Positions 59,141 through 64,000 of a stretch of DNA of 64,000 nucleotides are shown here, piece after piece (the first letter of the stretch is position 1; each line of letters starts with the position of its first letter). The DNA lies in contig CM041465.1 in assembly GCA_023213395.1 (NCBI GenBank), positions 219,239,741 to 219,303,740 on the forward strand, read 5' to 3'. The notes beneath the pieces were generated by a model. That model searched no databases, had not been told where the DNA came from, and saw nothing but the letters and a program-made list of their open reading frames with translations. Source of the stretch: Cycas panzhihuaensis. Taxonomy: Eukaryota; Cycadophyta. Both the position numbers and the translations under genes were made by a program.

Positions 59141-60354
59141 CAAATAAGGGTTGCCCTTTAAGAACCTCCCCTTGGTTGATCGTCTAACCAACCTTGCCAG
59201 GCAATCTTTGGATCAACCGATAAGGTTGAGGATCTATCTTCCCCATCGATCCCTTACCCTAGCAGTGTTCAAAACTCCCAAGAAGGAGAGGACGTACTTC
59301 CCTCCTCATCTAACCTAATTTATTTCACCCTTATTAGTATTGGGAGTTATGGATACCTCATCGTCATAAGTGACCAAGAGTCTGATGATGATGATGAGAA
59401 TCCCTCTCATTCAATGTCCCTTCTTAGTATGTGAAGGGGGCACCTCTCTCATTCTTCTCAACATATTATGCCCCAACTTAAGGCCCATGATGAGGGTAAT
59501 CCCTCTTCCACCTCATCCCAAGATCCATGCATCATCAACCTTATCACATGCGTAGACCCTCAACCTACCCAGTCATCTCTTACTCTATAATCCTTGCCAT
59601 CTGATATAGATGACGAAGACAAGGATTCTCTTTTCTTGCACGATAAGACTATTGTTTATGACCTTAATCTTGGTTGACTTATTTCCCTATGAGGTAGGGT
59701 ACAGTGACATAGGAGGTTACCCTCGAACTCCTCCAAAGAGTACCCTAATTTTATGGAGTGGTGGGTCGATCATTGCGGGCCTATCGCCCCCATGACTCCT
59801 CCTATATTCTTGTCAAGCAAGACTATCCATGTGATAGATTACTTTGAGAATGATGACACTTTATTAGAACATTTAGCAGGTTCCACACCCAGTTTACCTT
59901 TTGGACATCATAAACTTGATTTCTGGAAGTATTTGGCCCTTGGATCATCCCTAACTAACCCAAACCAACAAGACACCCTAGTATGTCCTTCTATTAACCA
60001 AGCCCCCCTTCATTTTGAGGAGGGGAATGCCATGTGCATGAGGGCAACCAAGGATATCATCCTTGCCCCCGATAAGGTCATCAATGTTGGGGCAAAGTGC
60101 TCTCCTAAAGAAATAAAATAATATACTCTCTTATTTCAATAATTCCAAGATTTCTTTGGTTAGGATTACTCAGATATGAAAGGTATAAATCCTAGTATTG
60201 TTACATACAACCTCACTACCATTCTAGGTGCTCACCTCTTGTGACAAAAATAATGCCCATTGCACTTTAAGCTATTAGTTACTGTTAAGATAAAAGTAGA
60301 AAAGCTACTAAATGCAAGGCTTATCACTTTTATCAGCTACCCTAAGTGGGTCTC
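59141..60354 (+). pseudogene. TAT2 linker and start of reverse transcriptase
   Basis: GSYGYLIV and an acidic run (59338-59400), then VIDYFENDDTLLEHL (from about 59831) in a 122-codon open piece (59753-60121). Then LFQ-stop-FQDFF near 60140, DYSDMKGINPSIV near 60165-60205 and KIKVEKLLNARLI near 60290, ending YPKWVS at about 60340-60354. That is the standard entry to gypsy RT (DVFAW..DMPG..P.I, then VEKLL.AGFI..v.YP.WVSN). The cut is immediately before the next RT motif. Confidence 0.82.
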
Positions 60355-62874
60355 TGAAACGCTCTCCGCGGGAATGCGATCCTACGTCTAGCAAGGAAAT
60401 ACAAAACACAACACCGATGGGCTGGAGCAACAGGATCTCACCTCGCGGGTCGTCCGTGCGCTGGAGCGCGGGTTCGAGGACTGCAAGGTGCCTGGTTGCA
60501 TCCAGGTAGCCGTGCGAATACGAGGCCTTCCTACCCTTCGGATGGACGGGAAGGAAAAGGAAACCTCGCGCGTTGCGGCTTCTCAAGGTAATGAGAAGGC
60601 AACGAGGGGGCAACAAACTCAACGTGCAACGGGTGTAAAGTAAGGTATGGTTGGGGTATGCAACGTAAACGGGTCTTTTGTCTCTATGTAATGCAAAGTA
60701 AAAGAAACGATACAGAAAAGTAAACATAAAATAACAAGACTATTTCCTTTTTCTTTATATTTCCTTCTCTTTTACTTATCAAGCATGTACGAAAAAGCAA
60801 GAATGATAAAAAGGGAGAAAACAAAGGGAACGCGAGGAATACCTGGATCCGGCGGTTGAGGTTAAAGTGCGGATCCTCTTCCTCGGTTGCGCTCCTTTCC
60901 TTTCTCCTCCACGTGTGCGACGTCGATCGGAGGTGACGAAGGGGGTTTACTTACCTCCCCTAGGGCATGCAAAGACTGAATAAAAAGGAAAGGACGAAAA
61001 GCAAAGTTCGAAACAAAAAGGGAGGAGGAATACCGCGCGAGAGACGACCGGCAACGAGTTGATCTCATACACCACTCCCTCTGACGTGATCCTGCAAACA
61101 AACAGAGGGAACGCCTTCCTCTCGGGGGAGAGGCTACGAAGCACGACAAGATATATATGTATATACTGAAATGAAATCAACTAAACTAGAGAAATCAAGT
61201 TACGCACCAACACGTAACGAAAGTGAAACGATACTGCACGGTAACCATACAAACTGTCATGCATCATAAAATGTACTATATGGGACTGAGTATAGCCTCG
61301 GGATGGCTAACTCACCCACGAGAGGTCTCCACGGGGTCTGGGAAGGTAATGCTAGCAGGTAACGAGGTGAGACAGGTAGTGACAGGTTGCCTACACCACG
61401 GGAAAAGAACTCTGACCGACTCTCTTAGGTTTCCCCAACTCCGTTTCCTAAGAAAGAGCGGGTGATAAAGGGGGAGAGAGGACAAGGGACGGAACCCTTG
61501 GGGAGAAGGACGGCAATGGGGGACGGAACCCCGCCTATCTCCCTCTAATCCTCGCATGAAACCCTTTATACCGACTAGCTTAGAAAATGGTGAAAGAGAA
61601 AGCTAAAAAGGGAAGGATGAGCCTCAAGGAAATACCAAGAAATGTAACTAATCTAGGGCAGCACTGTAGTAAGTCACCCCTAACCAAGATTACTCACATC
61701 TAATGACAAAAGAAGGTCCCAAAGAAAGTATATGCAAAAGAGAGGAAGGAAATTGCAAGTAGAACCATCAAAAGCAAGGAAAAAACACCAACAAGAAGCA
61801 AAAAATACCTTGAATGGAGGAGAACATGCATGCATTCACTTGGCCAATTGGAGTAGCAGCCCAAGCAATGTCTAAGAGGTGGTGTTGGGTGTCCTTTGCA
61901 AGAGGGCAGAAGAGTAAACCTCCATGCAAGTTGGGAGCTTGAAAATGAGTCCTTGGAGTGGTCTTTTGGTGAGAAAATCCCTTGAAGCTTTGAGTCTTTG
62001 TGAGGGGGGAGTGGTACTTATGATGGAGCTCCGTAGGGGGCAGCAATGGCCCTGCAACTCCAGCTGGTAGTGGCCCACTTCACCTCTGTCCCACTGTTGT
62101 AAGAGAAGTTCTTCTTTCAATGTGTCTTTTCCTTGTCTTTTTCTTGAAGAGTTGCTCTTAGAAAACTCTAAAAGTGAAGTGAAGAATCCTCCAAAATGAA
62201 TAAAAAAGGCTTTTATGCCTTGGGCATAGCAAGTGAACGTTGGGGGCCTCGGGGCGCCTCCAATCGTATGGAGCCACGCCAGCCTGAAAAACGTGGACAT
62301 CGTCGTGCTTTCTTTTAAATTTTAAGCAGATCTTGCGGTAAACTCTGCAGATCAAGAACTCCGCAGCATCGCTTAGTTTATCACAGATCAACCCGAATTT
62401 AAAAAGAGAGAAAAATAACATAAAAATCAGTTTTGGGGCTAGGTCGGGGCTAAGCACAAATACATCAATTGGGGAAGGCTTAGTGAGGCAAGTACCCAAA
62501 ACGGTGCAAAGAGTCCTATCTAAGGGTCAAACCGGGCTTAGGAAGGATTTGTAGCATAAGTGGCACGTTATAACAAGAACATACAAGCTGGCAAGAGCAT
62601 TCCGAGAGACCATGGAGACATCGTGAGTGGTTGTATGCCATACGGGGTATCACATTCACTGGGGAATGCCCCTGCTGTGAGTCGTCATAGGCTGAAGGGT
62701 GCCATTAGGCACATGCATTATGAGCAGGCAATCAAACAAATGCATGTTGGCAGGCATATGTCAATCAAACTATTCCAGACTACTCTAGCACTCATAAGTA
62801 AGAAAAGTAAGAACATATACCTGAACAAACCTGTGCCGATGTGTCTCGAGTCCATTCCCAATAGCTGGGAAACA
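60355..62874 (-). repeat. TAT3 3' LTR (about 2520 bp)
   Basis: On the minus strand it begins TGTTTCCCAGCTATTGGGAA at 62874, directly after the purine tract, and ends GCGGAGAGCGTTTCA at 60355. The last 200 bases align with the TAT1 LTR end: a CCATCC-AAGGGT-GGAGG type block and GCTCCAGCGCACGG against GCTCTGACACACGG. Apparent open frames in it are not conserved in the TAT1 LTR and are not taken as genes. Confidence 0.8.
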
Positions 62875-62884
62875 CTGTCCCCTT
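62875..62884 (-). other. TAT3 polypurine tract
   Basis: AAGGGGACAG on the minus strand, at the same place and of the same type as in TAT1. Confidence 0.83.
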
Positions 62885-63252
62885 GGCAGTAGAGCCTCAC
62901 TGCTCGGAAGCGCAATGTGATGGTGAATGCTGACAATCAAGAAACATGAGTAGCACATGCATATATATATATAAAAAAGCAATAAAGAGCAGCACGTGGA
63001 CCAAGGGCGTCGGCAAGTGTCGTGGAAGAACGCGTGGACAGGCGAGACAAAGACGAGGACAACGTAGGGGCTGCCCACGTGTCGCCAAACATCGACCTGG
63101 AACTGAAACAAGTAGTGAAACGGGATGCCCCCTGCCCCCCCCCCCCCCGTTGCTAAGGCCCAACGTGAAGTAAGAGGGCATCGAACAAAGTAGAGCGGGT
63201 ATATATAACTAATAGCGACCGGAGGCTTGGGCACGGGCTGGCCGGACAAGCC
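62885..63252 (-). other. TAT3 3' untranslated stretch
   Basis: It matches TAT1 near its purine tract (GCATTCACCAT..., GAGGCTCTACTGCCAAGGGG). Contains C14 at 63135-63148 and a short TA run. Confidence 0.6.
63135..63148. repeat. C14 mononucleotide run
   Basis: Fourteen consecutive C on the plus strand (G14 in the TAT3 sense). Confidence 0.9.
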
Positions 63253-63672
63253 TCAAGGGCGGTCACCTAGAAGAGGGAGGCGACGCTCAAGGATGAGGCG
63301 GACGAGGCTGTCAGCCTCAGCGTTGAGGTGCCTCGGGATATGCTGGATATCTACCGACGAGAAACAAGCCAGGAGAGACCTGGCGGCAGATGCAAGGGTC
63401 CTCAGGTGAGGGCATCGCACCTGATAAACCTGGGTGAGATGGGACACCACGACCTGAGAATCGCAAAACAACACAATGGAACTGCGATGGAAACGAAGAG
63501 CATCAAGATGGGGCTTCAATAACGGCCGTGTACTCGGCTTCGTTATTGGTAGCCTCAGGAAGAAAGACTCCGGAATGCATGTAATCATGCCCGGAGGGAC
63601 TACGAAGAATCCACGCAGTAGAAGGCCGGGGTTGCCGCGACTTCCACCATCGGTGAAAACGAGGAGAGACAT
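63253..63672 (-). pseudogene. TAT3 3'-located RNase H frame
   Basis: ATG at 63672 on the minus strand opens MSLLVFTDGGSRGNPG, matching the TAT1 frame (MSLYIFTDGGSPSNLG), and a 139-codon frame runs to the stop at 63253. CDSQVVVSHL near 63440 and EADSL near 63310 are in frame. The middle part (residues about 17-58) is in a shifted frame; the proper frame with NNEAEY is readable at about 63540. Two compensating frameshifts remove the second catalytic acid. The 320 bases before the ATG match TAT1 10184-10507. Same role as in TAT1. Confidence 0.85.
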
Positions 63673-64000
63673 GGTTGGGTGCTAGATTTAGGCAATAGAC
63701 GAGTAGTAGTGCAAGCAAAAACAAAGACTCGAATAGCAAGCGCAAAGCGGGCTGAGAAGGGTAGGAGGACCTAGCAATGAGGTTACTTGAGAACGAGAAC
63801 AAGCGATCAGGGCGCCTACCAGGAGTAGGCGGTGAAAGGGCACCCTGGAGTCCCCAAAAGTTACTTTGGGAAGCGAAACATGCCCCCCAGGCGGGGGGAG
63901 CATTTCCTCCGGGGTCCCCAGGAGTGAAAAAGGGCTGCGAAAATGAGTCCGTAGCGGCGAAACGAGCCAAACGAGTATAAACTCGGGCGTGCACGGAGCA
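63673..64000 (-). other. Leader before the TAT3 RNase H frame
   Basis: Conserved with TAT1 10184-10507. An open frame (63994-63503) overlaps it and carries the second part of RNase H, but its upstream codons do not match TAT1 as protein. Confidence 0.55.

Larger units (their letters stand above)
46517..60354 (+). mobile_element. TAT2: Tat-like gypsy element, split by LIN2 and cut by TAT3
   Basis: Plus strand, related to TAT1. The 5' LTR (46517-47685 plus 54007-55876) is interrupted by LIN2. Internal sequence follows: gag from 56063, protease near 58840, linker, and the start of RT, which is cut at 60354 by TAT3. The rest lies outside the window. It is more decayed than TAT1. It fills in what TAT1 lost: the linker leads directly into RT. 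Confidence 0.87.
60355..64000 (-). mobile_element. TAT3: CpG-rich Tat-like element, 3' part
   Basis: Minus strand. 3' LTR at 60355-62874, polypurine tract, 3' untranslated stretch and the RNase H frame; the rest lies beyond 64000. It is inserted into TAT2 RT. Far more CpG dinucleotides than the older elements, consistent with a younger insertion. The target duplication cannot be checked. Confidence 0.85.

Noticed and set aside
60308-60727. 139-codon minus-strand frame at the TAT3/TAT2 border
   Set aside because: It crosses the LTR end into TAT2, so it cannot be an original gene; low-complexity Arg/Leu composition.
61872-62499. Overlapping minus-strand frames (142 and 113 codons) in TAT3 LTR
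   Set aside because: They lie in an LTR, have no recognisable domain, and the matching part of the TAT1 LTR is not open.
62946-63173. Arg/Gly-rich plus-strand frame
   Set aside because: It is antisense to the TAT3 3' untranslated region, and its composition follows from the GC-rich DNA and the C14 run.

Overview
The window is nuclear DNA of a plant, most likely a seed plant with a large, slowly purged genome. Nearly all of it is retrotransposon sequence of plant type: Ty1/copia, Ty3/gypsy of the Tat and chromovirus kinds, and L1-type LINEs with a C-terminal RNase H. I found no intact host gene, tRNA, rRNA or CRISPR array. The only recognisable host-gene sequence is a piece of an ERGIC-type ER vesicle-transport gene inside a copia element. 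The species cannot be named from this sequence. Element names below (COP1-4, TAT1-3, CHR, GYP4, LIN1-2) are mine.

Left block, 1-16378: COP1, an old copia element on +, enters from before the window. It is cut by TAT1 (+, 1412-14127), a Tat-like gypsy element with two 2.78-kb LTRs and a perfect 5-bp target duplication (AAAAC). TAT1 keeps gag, protease, the integrase tail and a separate RNase H frame near the 3' LTR, but lacks reverse transcriptase and the integrase core.

Middle block, about 16590-42915: an old chromovirus (CHR, +) integrase tail and chromodomain is split by two minus-strand copia elements. COP2 (16928-35491) has a target duplication TAAGG/GAAGG and COP4 (35682-42880) has GGGAG. 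COP2 contains LIN1 (-, 19393-30951), and LIN1 contains COP3 (+, 24590-29894, duplication GAGCT), so the nesting is four layers deep. COP4 carries the ERGIC fragment between its primer-binding site and gag.

Right block, 42916-64000: an LTR (43224-43984) is followed by three copies of the initiator-tRNA-Met primer-binding site. Next comes a decayed minus-strand gypsy element, GYP4 (gag, protease, start of RT). Then TAT2 (+, from 46517) has its 5' LTR split by a nearly full-length LINE, LIN2 (-, 47686-53990, 16-bp duplication), and its RT cut at 60355 by TAT3 (-), a CpG-rich Tat element that leaves the window.

These are dead or dying elements rather than an operon-like system. Reading frames are broken by stop codons, often where the family has Gln or Trp, and by frameshifts. 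The nesting gives relative ages: CHR before COP2 before LIN1 before COP3; COP1 before TAT1; TAT2 before LIN2 and TAT3. The points most worth following are the ERGIC fragment, the RNase H frame lying after integrase in two Tat copies, the antisense coiled-coil remnant in TAT1, and the triplicated primer-binding site.
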